DNA of 64,000 bases from Mycetocola lacteus (GCF_003667575.1 NZ_RCUY01000011.1:62001-126000); one strand, 5' to 3'; counted from the stretch's first letter, positions 18,501 to 27,443 are shown. Numbers and translations: made by a program. Notes: generated by a model not told the origin, from the letters alone.

Positions 18501-21500
18501 GGCACGGACCCGATAGGTCAGCCGATCCCCCGGGCGCACCGGGGAGCCGCTGGTGAGCTCGGCACCGTGCTGATCGGTCACGCTCAGGTTCATCCGCCAG
18601 TTTTCACCCACGCCAATCTTCAGCCGATCACAGGCGCTGAGGATCGGGTCGGTCACGCCGGGGTTGCGGCTATCGCCGCTCACACAGGCCTCACCATCCA
18701 GCATCTTGGGTGTGGTACCGCCGGCGGCGGGCTGCTGCATAATCTGCACCCTGAACGTGATGACCTTGGTTCCGCCGGCCGCGAGCGGGCCGCTCCAGCT
18801 CAGGCGGTTATCCACCACCGTGGCCCCGCCGGTCGGGGCACCCACCAGGGCGCCGTCGTCGAGGATGTCGCCGAGGTCCTCGCTCAGGGTCAGCGGGTTA
18901 CCGGCGGCCCAGCCGGAGGCGGCGTTCCAGCCGCCCTGGCCGGGGTTCTTGATCGTGATCGTGTACTCACCCACGTCGCCCGCGCGCAGCGGACGGGTCG
19001 GGTTCGGCACCTTGGTGAAGCCCTGTTTGATACTCAGCTCGGGATACACCCGGCTGATGGTGTGATCCCAGTCGGCGCACTGCGTGATCCGCGGACCGTC
19101 GGGCAGCGCCTTATTGCCCGAGTCACCGCTCGCGCAGGAGTGCGCGGTGAGGTGCAGGTCGCCGGTGTAACTGTCGCTCACCTGCACCCGGTAGGCCACA
19201 TACATCGTGGCCCCGGCCGGCAGCGGGAACGTGTGGGCCAGCGTGGTTCCCTCGATCTTGGGATCCACGACGGCGCAGTCCGAGCTCCAGGAGGTGGGGC
19301 TCGCACACGCGGCCGAAGCACCCACCCGGGAGCCGAGGAACACCGCATCGTCCAGGACCCCGGAGAGATCCTGGCTTACCGTGATCCGGCGATCCGCCGC
19401 CCAGCTGCTCGGGGCCGTCCACGCCGAAATGGACGGGTTGGTGATGGCCACGCCGTACTGCAGCACGTCGCCCGGACGGATCTCGGTTCCCGGACTGCCC
19501 GAGACCTTGGCCCACTGCTTGCCCAGCTTCATCTCGGGGAACACCGCGGTGAACGGGGTCTCGCTGCGCAGCTCGCGCACCAGACGGCCCTCGTCGGGCA
19601 GGTCACGGTTACCGGTTTCCCCGGTGATAACACTCAGGGCCGTGAGGATCTGATCACCCGGCACATCGTTCCTGATGGTTCCGCGGATGGTGAACGCCTG
19701 GGTGGTGCCCGCCCCCAAGGGGAAGGTCACGTCGATCTTGCCGGCGTCGGTGGGGTCGCCGTAGGAGGTGCAGTAGACGGGCTGCCAGGCGTTGTCCGGC
19801 TGACAGGGGCCGGCGACCCCCGACTGCGAGCCATACCAGCTCACATCATCGAGGAACCCGGAGAGATCCTGGCTCAGCCGAAGTCGCTTATCCACCGACC
19901 AAGACGATGCCCCCGTCCACCCGGTTTTGCCCGGGTTGCTGATGCGCAGCGCGATCTGCACGCTGTCGCCGGTGCGCAGTTCGGTGCCCGGGGAACCGGA
20001 AACCTTCACAATCTTCTGGGTCGCCGTAAGCTCGGGATAGGTGCGCTGGAAGGCCAGCTGGCTCTGCGCGGTGCGGGTAATGACCCCGGCATCGGCCCGG
20101 GTGGTGTCGCCGGTGTTCCCCGTGACCACCGAGGCCGTGCGGATCAGCTGGTCCCCGGTGAAGCCGTTGTGCACCACACCGCGGATGTTGAAGGCCTGGG
20201 TGCCGCCCGCGGCCAGGGAGAACGTCTGGGTCACCTTGCCACTGCTGGTATCGCTGCCAAAACCGGGGCAGTAGTTCGGGTCCCAGGCGTTGGGGGCCAT
20301 GCAGTTCCCCGAGACGCCCTGCTGGGCGCCACCGTAGGTCACATCGTCGAGGAAGCCGGTGAGGTCCTGCGTATAGGTGAGTCGCTTATCCGCCGACCAG
20401 CTCGAGGGTCCGGTCCAGCCGGTCTTGCCGGGGTTTTTTACCCGGACGGCGACCTGCACCACGTCTCCCGGCAGCAGGTCGGTTCCGCTGGAGCCGCTCA
20501 CCTTGGTCAGCGTCTGGGTCAGCTCGGCCTCGGGATAGGTCCGGTCGAAGCCCAGCGTGGCCTGCGCGCTGCGCGTGAGCACGCCGCCGTCGGCCTGGGC
20601 CGCGTCCCCGGGATTCCCGGTGACGCTCGCGGTGGTGCGCAGGATCTGATCGCCGGGGAAATCGTTGCGGATCACGCCCCGAATATTGAACGCCTGGGTG
20701 GTTCCGGCCGCCAGGGAAAAGGTCGAGGTGAGTTTTCCGTCAGCCCCTACGGCCCCCATCACCGGGCAGTAGTTGGGGTCCCAGCTGGCCGGCGGTTGGC
20801 AGTTACCCGAGACGCCCTGGAGGGCGCCCACGAGGGACACATCATCGAGGAACCCGCCGAGGTCCTGGGTATAGGTGAGGCGCTTATCCGAGGACCAGCT
20901 GGAGGGTCCGGTCCACGCGGTCTTCGAGGGGTTCTTGACCCGCACCGCGATCTGCACGGTGTCCCCGGGCAGGATCTCGGATCCCGCGGACCCGGTCACC
21001 TTGGCCATGGTCTGGGTCATTTCCAGCTCGGGGAAGGTGCGGGCGAAGCTCAGCTCGCTCTGCGCGGTTCGGGTGATCCGGCCGTCGTTCTCGCTGCTTG
21101 TGTCCCGCGGGTTTCCGGTAAGCAGGGCCGAGGTCGAGATCTTCTGGTCTCCCGGATAGTCGTTGCGCACCACCCCGCGAATGTTGAACGCCTGGGTAGT
21201 CCCCGCGGGCAGCGCAAAGGTCATGCTCAGCTTGCCGTCGGGGCCAGGGAGGCCCGCGTTGGCACAGTAGTTGCCGTCCCAGGCATTGATCGGTTGACAG
21301 TTCCCCGAGGTGCCCTGGATCGCCCCGCCGTAGGTGACATCGTCGAGGAATCCGGTGAGGTCCTGCACATAGGTCAGGCGCTTATCCACCGACCAGGAGG
21401 ACGCATCGGTCCAGCCGGTTTTGGCGGGGTTTTTCACGCGGACCGCAATCTGGACCACGTCACCGGGCAGCAGGTCGGTGCCGGTGGATCCGGCAACCTT

Positions 21501-23279
21501 GGTCATCGTCTGGGTCATCTCGGCTTCGGGGTACACCCGATCAAACCCGAGCGTGTCCTCCTTGGTGAGCACAATCCGTCCGCCGTTTTCCAGCTTCGGA
21601 TTTCCCGACTCCCCAGAGATCTGCACGGCCGTGCGCATCCGCTGATCGCCGGCGAAATCGTTGCGCACCACGCCACGAATGTTGAACGCCTGGGTCGCGC
21701 CCGCGGGCAGCGAGAACTTCAAACTCAGCTTGCCGTCGGCACTCGGCAGACCGGCATTGGCGCAGTAGTTGCCGTCCCAGGCATTGATCGGCTGACAGTT
21801 CCCCGAGGTGCCCTGGATCGCCCCGCCGTAGGTGACGTCGTCGAGGAACCCGGAGAGGTCCTGACCGTAGCTCAGCAGTTTGTCGGTGGTGGTGGATGAG
21901 GGCGCCGTCCATCCGGTCTTGCCGGTGTTGGTGGCACGCACGGCGATCTGAATGGTGTCGCCGGGGAGGATCCCCGATCCGCTCGACCCGGCGACCTTGG
22001 TGATGACCTGGGTCATGGTCAGTTCGGGATACAGCGGGGTCACGTCGGCCGAGGCCGTGGCGGAACGGGTCAGCACCGGACCGTCGGGACGGGTGGTATC
22101 GCCGGTATCCACGCTCACGCCCACCCGGGAGTTCAGCTTGAGGTCGCCGGTGAAATCGTTGCGCACAACCGCGCGGGCACTGAGGTACTGGATTCCGCCG
22201 GGAGCAAGGGTCATCGGGACGTTGATGATCCCGCCGGCGCTCGGGTTCCCCACCGAGGGGCAGTAGGCCGGGTTCCAGGAGGTGTTGGTGCTACAGAGGA
22301 TGGAAACCCCCGAGAGGGCTCCACCGAAGGCGGCATCATCGAGCACGCCGGAGAGATCCAGGGCCACGTTGGCTCGGCGATCCGGGGACCAGGGATTCGG
22401 GCCGATCAGGTTGAGGTCGCCGGTGTTTTTCACCGCCACGAAGAACTGAATCACGTCTCCGGGCACCAGGTCGCCGCCGGCGCTGCCGCTCACCTTGGCC
22501 CAGTTCTGGGTCACCTCGATGTCGGCCTTGGAGTGGATCAGGGTCGCGGTGTTGTCGGCGCAGCGCTCGATCGGATCGATTCCCGCGCCCGTCGGGGCAC
22601 CGCTCACGCAGGTGGCTACCCGCACCAGGTCGTCCCCGCGGCGGAAGTCATCAACCTGGGCGGTGAACGTGAGTACCTGGGATTTTCCCGCGGCCAGCTC
22701 TCCCGACCAGGTCAGGGTCGGCGCGGTTCCCGCGCGGCCAAAGAGCCCAGAGGAGTTGATGCGCGCATCATCCAGCAGGTCGGTAATGTCGACACTCACC
22801 CGGGCCGGGGTGGCACGAGTCCACGCATTGGTGCCGGGATTGGTCACGGTCACCGTGTAGGTGACCAGGTCCCCCGGGCGCAGGGCCGCGGTGGGGTTGG
22901 GTGCCTTGGCGGCGCTGAGGGTGACCCCCAGATCCCAGTCGGCCGGGGCCAGCGCGGCGGCGGGCGTGGCTGCGGACGTGGCGGCGGCTGATTCGGTGAA
23001 CACGGTTGAATCCCGAGCCGCGACGTTCATCGCGGGGAGCCTCAGGGTGGCCAGCCCGGTGTGTGTCCCGTCTGCGGCACGGCCCTGCTCCGCGGAGGAC
23101 GTGCTCGCAGGTGCCTGCCCCGCTGAGGAAGACTGTGCCGGTGCCGTGCCCTCCTGTGCGGATGCCTGGACCCCGATCATCAGCCCCGCCAGGGTCGCGA
23201 ACCCCAGAATCCCCAGGGTGCGAAACAGGACTCGTCGCCGCGGATAACGGGGCGCGGATGTGCGGGCGTGCTTGGGCAT
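15549..23279 (-). CDS. giant wall-anchored repeat protein with LSxTG sorting signal
   Basis: A predicted secreted protein of 2,576 residues. The ATG at 23279 gives an Arg-rich n-region (RYPRRRVLFR), a hydrophobic segment and an ASAQE cleavage site. An Ala/Ser-rich linker leads to one DUF11-like module and eight ~165-residue repeats, each opening with a MTQ...KV(A/S)GS.GT..LPGD pattern. More DUF11-like modules follow, then three copies of a ~71-residue module bounded by cysteines, Pro/Gly-rich linkers and a C-terminal LSSTGG, hydrophobic helix and RRGRRA tail. This is a sortase-type signal with the same LS-x-TG variant as the other giant protein. It is probably a stalk-like adhesin or wall-spanning structural protein. 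No sortase gene is in the window. Confidence 0.88.
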   Translation of the reverse strand: MPKHARTSAPRYPRRRVLFRTLGILGFATLAGLMIGVQASAQEGTAPAQSSSAGQAPASTSSAEQGRAADGTHTGLATLRLPAMNVAARDSTVFTESAAATSAATPAAALAPADWDLGVTLSAAKAPNPTAALRPGDLVTYTVTVTNPGTNAWTRATPARVSVDITDLLDDARINSSGLFGRAGTAPTLTWSGELAAGKSQVLTFTAQVDDFRRGDDLVRVATCVSGAPTGAGIDPIERCADNTATLIHSKADIEVTQNWAKVSGSAGGDLVPGDVIQFFVAVKNTGDLNLIGPNPWSPDRRANVALDLSGVLDDAAFGGALSGVSILCSTNTSWNPAYCPSVGNPSAGGIINVPMTLAPGGIQYLSARAVVRNDFTGDLKLNSRVGVSVDTGDTTRPDGPVLTRSATASADVTPLYPELTMTQVITKVAGSSGSGILPGDTIQIAVRATNTGKTGWTAPSSTTTDKLLSYGQDLSGFLDDVTYGGAIQGTSGNCQPINAWDGNYCANAGLPSADGKLSLKFSLPAGATQAFNIRGVVRNDFAGDQRMRTAVQISGESGNPKLENGGRIVLTKEDTLGFDRVYPEAEMTQTMTKVAGSTGTDLLPGDVVQIAVRVKNPAKTGWTDASSWSVDKRLTYVQDLTGFLDDVTYGGAIQGTSGNCQPINAWDGNYCANAGLPGPDGKLSMTFALPAGTTQAFNIRGVVRNDYPGDQKISTSALLTGNPRDTSSENDGRITRTAQSELSFARTFPELEMTQTMAKVTGSAGSEILPGDTVQIAVRVKNPSKTAWTGPSSWSSDKRLTYTQDLGGFLDDVSLVGALQGVSGNCQPPASWDPNYCPVMGAVGADGKLTSTFSLAAGTTQAFNIRGVIRNDFPGDQILRTTASVTGNPGDAAQADGGVLTRSAQATLGFDRTYPEAELTQTLTKVSGSSGTDLLPGDVVQVAVRVKNPGKTGWTGPSSWSADKRLTYTQDLTGFLDDVTYGGAQQGVSGNCMAPNAWDPNYCPGFGSDTSSGKVTQTFSLAAGGTQAFNIRGVVHNGFTGDQLIRTASVVTGNTGDTTRADAGVITRTAQSQLAFQRTYPELTATQKIVKVSGSPGTELRTGDSVQIALRISNPGKTGWTGASSWSVDKRLRLSQDLSGFLDDVSWYGSQSGVAGPCQPDNAWQPVYCTSYGDPTDAGKIDVTFPLGAGTTQAFTIRGTIRNDVPGDQILTALSVITGETGNRDLPDEGRLVRELRSETPFTAVFPEMKLGKQWAKVSGSPGTEIRPGDVLQYGVAITNPSISAWTAPSSWAADRRITVSQDLSGVLDDAVFLGSRVGASAACASPTSWSSDCAVVDPKIEGTTLAHTFPLPAGATMYVAYRVQVSDSYTGDLHLTAHSCASGDSGNKALPDGPRITQCADWDHTISRVYPELSIKQGFTKVPNPTRPLRAGDVGEYTITIKNPGQGGWNAASGWAAGNPLTLSEDLGDILDDGALVGAPTGGATVVDNRLSWSGPLAAGGTKVITFRVQIMQQPAAGGTTPKMLDGEACVSGDSRNPGVTDPILSACDRLKIGVGENWRMNLSVTDQHGAELTSGSPVRPGDRLTYRVRAEAIGGWPVEGVQIQANPSQTLGVAELTGDPTLTVGSAAPTTLKLASGRVTTPRFELPGDQPAVLAYTVTVPEDLRRGTLRDEAIGTAEIPGIGTIAPATCGPATQPCAVQLQLAPAAPRVGGELLRDGETFTGTALRGERLDYRLTVENPGPGAWSERAPLAVDNTLAGVLDDATPVGEVAIARIGDGPEFEVPMVDGHVRWSGALAAGEKLTLTYPVTVNARTGSGDRSLLNRICAGEPGENAARVCAEVTTPILSAWTLSKVALDADGHPLAAGAVVTGGDIVRYEITARWLSGNTAEDVVLHDSLAGVLASAELVAPPSLRVGEAAPITVTPSATRQLITPAFDLARDQTAVLSYAVRVAEGQHGGTLRNDVRGSGVNTPARCAVGDTDAGLNAACRTELVIVDDRVSLADPSITQAICLPEGGISVPDVRLPVSDGVRYEMSGELVAGGTVTITATSLDGRTLRPAAGWTLSAEKTSATRVITLSLPDCTPTTPDPGPGTDTPATPEDPSWPTAPVCTDGEPEAPWINVPVTPGIFYTIAGEVAFGHTVTITAHAREGFALVVPPGWELAEDGKTAHFSVSFPEAPDCGSGGPETPGTGGGNDGGTGPGGGTTPAQWSIGKHAENTSGAPIGAGTSLAVGDSITYEVRASARAENQGPVTGIVLTDDLSQVLGAARLDGDITLKIGDREPIRVEPPKPGTSWLRTPAFDLAPGESAVLRYRVVITTTSAQIHDVGLVNRVWGTGSSAPTSCTSPTDESEGCATTTPIDPPHTGGGEGNPGGGGDGGVDPEHPGTGTGPGTGEPGTGEDTVPVTPRDPVVTEPGCVAGVYVRPTLSVLLTPGVWYEVTGEFAPGKSVVITAHAEAGFHVVPRAGWVTATDRLTATKTVSFPETDCPIIPEDPREPTIPGTPTAPTVPTLPAHPGLPSVPHGPGDPATPKPIIAETRLSSTGGGDASSTLTLLAGALLAAGLVLMRRGRRA
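15807..17237 (-). repeat. three copies of a Cys-bracketed ~71-residue module
   Basis: Within the second giant protein, modules at 17237-17022, 16940-16725 and 16019-15807 are 72, 72 and 71 codons long counting both terminal cysteines. Each begins with Cys, has a central G-x-x-V-x-I-T-A motif, a GW near the last third and ends with S(F/L)P-x-x-(D)C. Pro/Gly linkers or DUF11-like modules separate them. The two cysteines probably form one disulfide per module. Confidence 0.8.
18600..22531 (-). repeat. eight tandem ~495-bp repeats
   Basis: Coding repeats in the second giant protein, with boundaries near 22531, 22020, 21530, 21030, 20530, 20030, 19535 and 19040. Shared protein motifs are PGD(T/V)VQIAVR, DKRL-x-x-x-QDL-x-GFLDDV, a Cys pair in GNCQ...NYC and TQAFNIRGVVRND. 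The middle copies are nearly identical at DNA level over parts (for example the GTSGNCQPINAWDGNYC segments), suggesting recent duplication or gene conversion; the outer copies have diverged. Confidence 0.85.
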
Positions 23280-23487
23280 TTCGGGGTGCTTTCGGGTCCG
23301 ACCGGGATACCCATCGTGCGCGGCGAGGCAGGGGGTACTCGCCGAAAAAGATACGGGGCAATCGTGAGGGTAGGTGAACATCGAGAAAACTCACTGCTCA
23401 CTGCCAGTGTATCGGGTGTGGCACCTCGTCCCGTCCCCGCCCACACGAAAATTCATACCCAGTTCGGTGGCCGGTTACGCAGACAAA

Positions 23488-23529
23488 AGCCCGGCCTCAC
23501 ACACCGAATGGGGTGTCTGAGACCGGGCT
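23488..23529 (-). terminator. terminator after the CDF exporter gene
   Basis: An 18-bp imperfect stem (AGCCCGG/CCGGGCT core) read on the minus strand and followed by TTTT. It lies 13 bp past the stop. Confidence 0.8.
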
Positions 23530-23541
23530 ATCGGGTGCGTC

Positions 23542-24450
23542 CTAGACGTGCACCTCACGCTCATGCTCGGCGTGCTTGGGTGGTTCGATCTGGAAGGTCG
23601 AGTGCTCCACGTCGAAGTGGTCGTGCAGGCAGTCGGAGAGCCGGTCCAGCAGCGCCCCCACCTCCCCACGTTCGAAGACCTCGTCCTCGGCCACCACGTG
23701 GGCGGTGAAGACGTGCTCCCCCGAGGTGATCGACCACAGGTGTACATCGTGGACCTCGCGCACCCCCTCGGCCCGGGCGATGTGGGCACGCACGTCCTCA
23801 ACCGAGGTATCCACGGGGGTGGACTCGTTGAGCACACGCCACACATCGCGCAGCAGCAGGTAGGCGCGCGGCAGGATGAACGCGGCAATCGCCAGCGACA
23901 CGATCGCATCGGCGGGGGCCCAGCCGGTGAGCATGATGATGATCGCGGCCACGATCACCGCCACCGATCCCAGCATGTCACCAAAGACCTCAAGGTAGGC
24001 ACCACGCAGGTTGATCGAGGACTTCGCCCCGGCCCGCAGGATCAGCATCGACACGATATTGGCGGCGAGACCCACGATGGCCACCAGGAGCATCGGTACC
24101 GGCAGAATCTCCGCCTCGGTGGGGTTGGTCAGCCGCTGAATCGCCTCGAGGGCGATGCTGATCGAGACACCGCAGAGAATCAGACCGTTGATCAGCGCGC
24201 CAAACACCTCCGTCCGGCGATATCCGTAGGTCGCACGGGCGGAGGCGGGGCGGGCCGCGAGGGTCATCGCGGTGAGGGCCACGATCAGGCCGATCAGGTC
24301 GCTGAGCATGTGCCCGGCGTCGGCCAGCAGAGCCAGCGAGCCGGTGAGCAGGCCACCGATGACCTCGGCCACAAACACCGTCGAAACGATGCCGATGACA
24401 ATCAGGAGTCGTTTTTTGGACGTGGTTGCGGGTGCGTGATCGTGTGCCAT
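23542..24450 (-). CDS. cation diffusion facilitator (CzcD/ZitB-type) metal exporter
   Basis: A 302-residue CDF transporter that exports divalent metal, probably Zn, in exchange for protons. Six membrane helices are followed by a cytoplasmic dimerisation domain (~205-290) with EVHDVHLWSI. The membrane metal site is His47 and Asp51 on helix 2 (HMLSD) and Glu154 and Asp158 on helix 5 (YLEVFGD); E. coli ZitB has His at the Glu154 position. His-containing N- and C-terminal tails are present. A palindrome ~57 bp upstream is a candidate metal-sensor operator. Confidence 0.92.
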   Translation of the reverse strand: MAHDHAPATTSKKRLLIVIGIVSTVFVAEVIGGLLTGSLALLADAGHMLSDLIGLIVALTAMTLAARPASARATYGYRRTEVFGALINGLILCGVSISIALEAIQRLTNPTEAEILPVPMLLVAIVGLAANIVSMLILRAGAKSSINLRGAYLEVFGDMLGSVAVIVAAIIIMLTGWAPADAIVSLAIAAFILPRAYLLLRDVWRVLNESTPVDTSVEDVRAHIARAEGVREVHDVHLWSITSGEHVFTAHVVAEDEVFERGEVGALLDRLSDCLHDHFDVEHSTFQIEPPKHAEHEREVHV

Positions 24451-24506
24451 GCTTCCACGCTACAAAGGCCGTCCCGAAAGGGCTAGGCCGACACCGTAGA
24501 TAGGAA

Positions 24507-24521
24507 TGATAGCAGTTATCA
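24507..24521. promoter_or_regulatory. candidate metal-responsive operator
   Basis: TGATAGCAGTTATCA: a 15-bp near-palindrome in which six of seven pairs match around a central base. It shares the outer TGA/TCA and 7-1-7 layout of actinobacterial Zur boxes. It lies 57 bp upstream of the CDF exporter start, in the gap to rdgB. The regulator is not in the window. Confidence 0.4.
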
Positions 24522-24543
24522 ATATCCGGCTGACCGGGGGTTT

Positions 24544-25155
24544 CTAGGCTCCGATCAGGCCGTTCAGCACCGGAATTGCGCGCTCAAACGCGCGGGCCCG
24601 GTGGCTCGCCTGGTTCTTCTGCTCGGGGGTCAGCTCGGCGGCTGAAACCTCGAACTCGGCGGGCAGGAACACCGGGTCATAGCCGAAGCCGTTTTCGCCC
24701 TGGGGCTCGCGGGCGAGGGCACCGGTCCAGATGCCCACCACCACATCCTCGCTGGGCTCCGAGCCATCCACGCCCGGGTTTACGATCGCGATGTTGCAGA
24801 CAAACTGTGCGCCGCGGTGCTCGGGGGCGATGTCCGAGAGCTGTGCGAGCAGCAGTTCGAGGTTCGCCCGGTCGTTTTTGCCCGGGCCGGCCCAGCGTGC
24901 CGAGAAGATGCCGGGGGCACCACCCAGCAGGTCCACCGCGATGCCGCTGTCATCAGCGAGCGCGATCTTGCCGGTGTGCGCGGCGGCCACGCGGGCCTTA
25001 ATAAGCGCGTTCTCGGCAAAGCTGGTCCCGTCCTCCACCGGATCGGGCCCGTCATAGGCGACGATGTTCAGTCCCGGCAGCGCGCCGCCGAGGATCTTCT
25101 GGAACTCCTCCACCTTGTGCTGGTTGTGGGTCGCCAGGACAACCTCGATGCTCAT
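24544..25155 (-). CDS. rdgB: RdgB/HAM1 non-canonical purine NTP pyrophosphatase
   Basis: A 203-residue enzyme hydrolysing dITP, ITP and XTP to monophosphates to keep deaminated purines out of nucleic acids. Family motifs are [13 protein letters not shown] at the N-terminus, [36 protein letters not shown] and [10 protein letters not shown]. Its ATG overlaps the rph stop by 4 bp. It is the last gene of murI-rph-rdgB, a common bacterial cluster. Confidence 0.96.
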   Translation of the reverse strand: MSIEVVLATHNQHKVEEFQKILGGALPGLNIVAYDGPDPVEDGTSFAENALIKARVAAAHTGKIALADDSGIAVDLLGGAPGIFSARWAGPGKNDRANLELLLAQLSDIAPEHRGAQFVCNIAIVNPGVDGSEPSEDVVVGIWTGALAREPQGENGFGYDPVFLPAEFEVSAAELTPEQKNQASHRARAFERAIPVLNGLIGA

Positions 25156-25895
25156 CGCGCACCACCCTCGAGGGCGGCGAACTGCAGCTCCTTGAGCTCG
25201 GCGGAGGAGGCCACGGCCAGATCCAGCAGCTTATTCAGCTCGTCGCGGTCAAACGGCGCACCCTCGGCGGTGCCCTGCACCTCGACGAAGCGGCCGTCGC
25301 CGGTCAGTACCACGTTCATGTCGGTCTCGGCACGGACGTCCTCGACGTAGGCCAGATCGAGCATCGGCACGCCATCGATGATGCCCACCGAGACCGCGGC
25401 CACCGAGTCGGTGAGCGGCTGAGCCTTGGGACCGATGTGCTTACGCTCGCGCGCCCACTCGATCGCCTGGGCCAGTGCCACATAGGCGCCGGTGATCGCG
25501 GCGGTGCGGGTTCCGCCGTCGGCCTGGAGTACGTCACAGTCGATCACGATGGTGTTCTCGCCCAGTGCCTTGGTGTTGATCACCGCGCGCAGGCTGCGAC
25601 CGATCAGACGGGAAATCTCGTGGGTGCGTCCACCAATCTTGCCCTTGACGGCCTCGCGGTCGTTGCGGGAGTTGGTGGCCCGGGGCAGCATCGCGTACTC
25701 GGCGGTGACCCAGCCCTTGCCCTTCCCGGTGAGCCAGCGCGGCACACCCGGGGTGAAGGAGGCGGTGCACAGCACCTTGGTGTTGCCGTAGCTGATCAGC
25801 GCCGATCCCTCGGCCTGGGCGCTCCAGCCGGGCTCGATGGTGATGGTACGCAGCTGATCGGGGGTCCGGCCATCGGCACGGGTCGTGTTGCTCAC
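25152..25895 (-). CDS. rph: ribonuclease PH
   Basis: A 247-residue phosphorolytic 3'-5' exoribonuclease that trims tRNA 3' ends. It has [11 protein letters not shown] near the start, the conserved [28 protein letters not shown] and [15 protein letters not shown] motifs. AAGGAG precedes the ATG. It lies 27 bp after murI and overlaps rdgB by 4 bp. Confidence 0.97.
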   Translation of the reverse strand: MSNTTRADGRTPDQLRTITIEPGWSAQAEGSALISYGNTKVLCTASFTPGVPRWLTGKGKGWVTAEYAMLPRATNSRNDREAVKGKIGGRTHEISRLIGRSLRAVINTKALGENTIVIDCDVLQADGGTRTAAITGAYVALAQAIEWARERKHIGPKAQPLTDSVAAVSVGIIDGVPMLDLAYVEDVRAETDMNVVLTGDGRFVEVQGTAEGAPFDRDELNKLLDLAVASSAELKELQFAALEGGAR

Positions 25896-25922
25896 GCGGA
25901 GCTCCTTCGGGTTGGGGCGAGC

Positions 25923-26789
25923 CTAGCTCGCGGCGGGGTTCTGGGTGGTGGTTTCGCGCTGCAGGGTGCGCAGATCGCCGAGGTCGATGACGCCGGTCTG
26001 TACGAGGTCCACATGCGAGATTTCGCGACCCACCAGGCGGGTGGCGAGCTCCAGGAACTCACTCTCGCTCTGGCCGGTGGCCTCGTAGTGGTGCTGGGGC
26101 GGGGTGATCGCGGTGCGCTCCTGCCCCATCGATACCAGCTGGCGGTAGACGTCGTTGGCGGTTTCCGAGTCGCTGGAGACCAGGGTCACATCCGGACCCA
26201 TCACATAGCTAATCGCACCCTTGAGGAAGGGATAGTGGGTACAGCCGAGCACCAGGGTGTCCACGCCCGCCTCACGCAGCGGTCCCAGATACTCCTCGGC
26301 GACGGCCAGCACCTCGGGGCCGGTGGTGATGCCGTTTTCGACAAACTCCACAAACTTCGGGCACGCCTGGGTGAACAGCTCCAGCTCGGGGGCCGCGGCA
26401 AACGCATCCTGGTAGGCGCGGGAGCGGATGGTGCCGGCGGTGCCGATCACGCCCACGCGGTTGGTGCGGGTGACCCGCACGGCGCTGCGCACGGCGGGCT
26501 GGATGACCTCGATGACCGGGACCGAGTAGCGCTCGCGCGCATCCCGGAGGACCGCCGAGGAGGCGGTGTTGCAGGCAATCACCAGCATCTTGACACCCTT
26601 GGCCACCAGGTCGTCCATCACCTCAAGTGAGTAGCGACGCACATCCGCGATGGACTTGGGGCCGTACGGAGAGTGGGCGGTATCCCCCACGTAGAGGATC
26701 TGTTCTCGCGGCAGCTGATCCTGAATAGCGCGGGCGACGGTGAGTCCCCCAACGCCGGAGTCAAAGATCCCAATTGGTGCATCATTCAC
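25923..26789 (-). CDS. murI: glutamate racemase
   Basis: A 288-residue cofactor-independent racemase making D-glutamate for peptidoglycan. The two catalytic Cys motifs are visible: [10 protein letters not shown] and [11 protein letters not shown]. The N-terminus starts [17 protein letters not shown]. The GTG at 26789 is chosen because the upstream in-frame sequence is unconserved and AGGG lies 8 nt before it. It is the first gene of murI-rph-rdgB. Confidence 0.95.
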   Translation of the reverse strand: MNDAPIGIFDSGVGGLTVARAIQDQLPREQILYVGDTAHSPYGPKSIADVRRYSLEVMDDLVAKGVKMLVIACNTASSAVLRDARERYSVPVIEVIQPAVRSAVRVTRTNRVGVIGTAGTIRSRAYQDAFAAAPELELFTQACPKFVEFVENGITTGPEVLAVAEEYLGPLREAGVDTLVLGCTHYPFLKGAISYVMGPDVTLVSSDSETANDVYRQLVSMGQERTAITPPQHHYEATGQSESEFLELATRLVGREISHVDLVQTGVIDLGDLRTLQRETTTQNPAAS

Positions 26790-26839
26790 ACCCTCAACCC
26801 TACTACCGGAGGCCCTTCCGGGCGGTACACGGACACGCG

Positions 26840-26883
26840 AACGCCCCCATCCCCGCGCCGATGAGACGGGAAATGAGGGCGTT
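26840..26883 (-). terminator. hairpin after the small membrane protein gene
   Basis: An imperfect stem of ~15 bp with G-U pairs (AACGCCC arm at 26883 down, GGGCGTT arm ending at 26840). It lies ~65 bp past the stop at 26949 and upstream of murI on the minus strand. Confidence 0.55.
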
Positions 26884-26948
26884 ATCGGGGCACCCCGAGT
26901 CGGCACCCGGTAGCCTTGTGGGCCTGGGTGCCGCAGACCGCGAGGAAA

Positions 26949-27443
26949 CTACTCCGCGGGGGTGACCGGGACGGTGGCTACGGCTGCGCGGCGACGCGGC
27001 GCGATGGTCAGGATGACCCAGCCGATGATGCCAAAGAGGATCCCGACACCGATCACAAACGCCGAGACACCGTAGGAGACCACCGAGGTGAACAGCGAGG
27101 TACGCAGGAACGAGGCGTTCATCACGGTGGCGCGCTTCGGGTCATCCTTGTCCAGCTCGGCATAGGTCTTGCCGTCGGTCATGTTCTTGGCGTGGGTGCT
27201 GATGATGTCGGCCTGTGCAAACGCGGAGAACGGGCCGGCTACGTCGGCACCGCCGAGGAAGGCGGCATCCTCGCTCACGGTGATCTTCTCGGCGCGCAGC
27301 TGGCTGGTCACCACGCCCCAGACGGTTCCGCCGGCGATAATCATCACGGCTGCGGCGAGCAGCGCGATGAATCCGGCCCAGCGCAGCGCGAGGGCCTTAC
27401 CGGGGGTGATGCTCAGGGTGACGGGTGCTGTGGTTTCGGACAT
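26949..27443 (-). CDS. small two-helix membrane protein of unknown function
   Basis: A 164-residue protein with membrane helices at about 22-45 and 122-148. Between them is a ~75-residue probably extracytoplasmic loop with EDAAFLGGADVAGPFSAFAQADII. Similar actinobacterial proteins are often labelled LigA-like aromatic ring-opening dioxygenase in databases, but nothing in this sequence supports dioxygenase activity. AAGGAG precedes the ATG at 27443. It is divergent from pncB across 294 bp. Confidence 0.75.
   Translation of the reverse strand: MSETTAPVTLSITPGKALALRWAGFIALLAAAVMIIAGGTVWGVVTSQLRAEKITVSEDAAFLGGADVAGPFSAFAQADIISTHAKNMTDGKTYAELDKDDPKRATVMNASFLRTSLFTSVVSYGVSAFVIGVGILFGIIGWVILTIAPRRRAAVATVPVTPAE

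Noticed and set aside
17400-21899. Plus-strand open frame of 1,499 codons opposite the second giant protein
   Set aside because: Its apparent repeats mirror the minus-strand coding repeats, and it has no plausible ribosome site or domain.
15807-23279. CRISPR-like array suggested by regular repeats
   Set aside because: The period is ~495 bp, within one open frame, with conserved protein motifs; these are coding repeats.
24507-24521. Firm Zur box assignment
   Set aside because: One arm pair mismatches, several consensus positions differ and the target is an exporter, so it is reported only as a candidate operator.
26949-27443. Aromatic ring-opening dioxygenase LigA annotation
   Set aside because: A label found on similar proteins in databases, but the protein is a two-helix membrane protein with no LigA catalytic residues.
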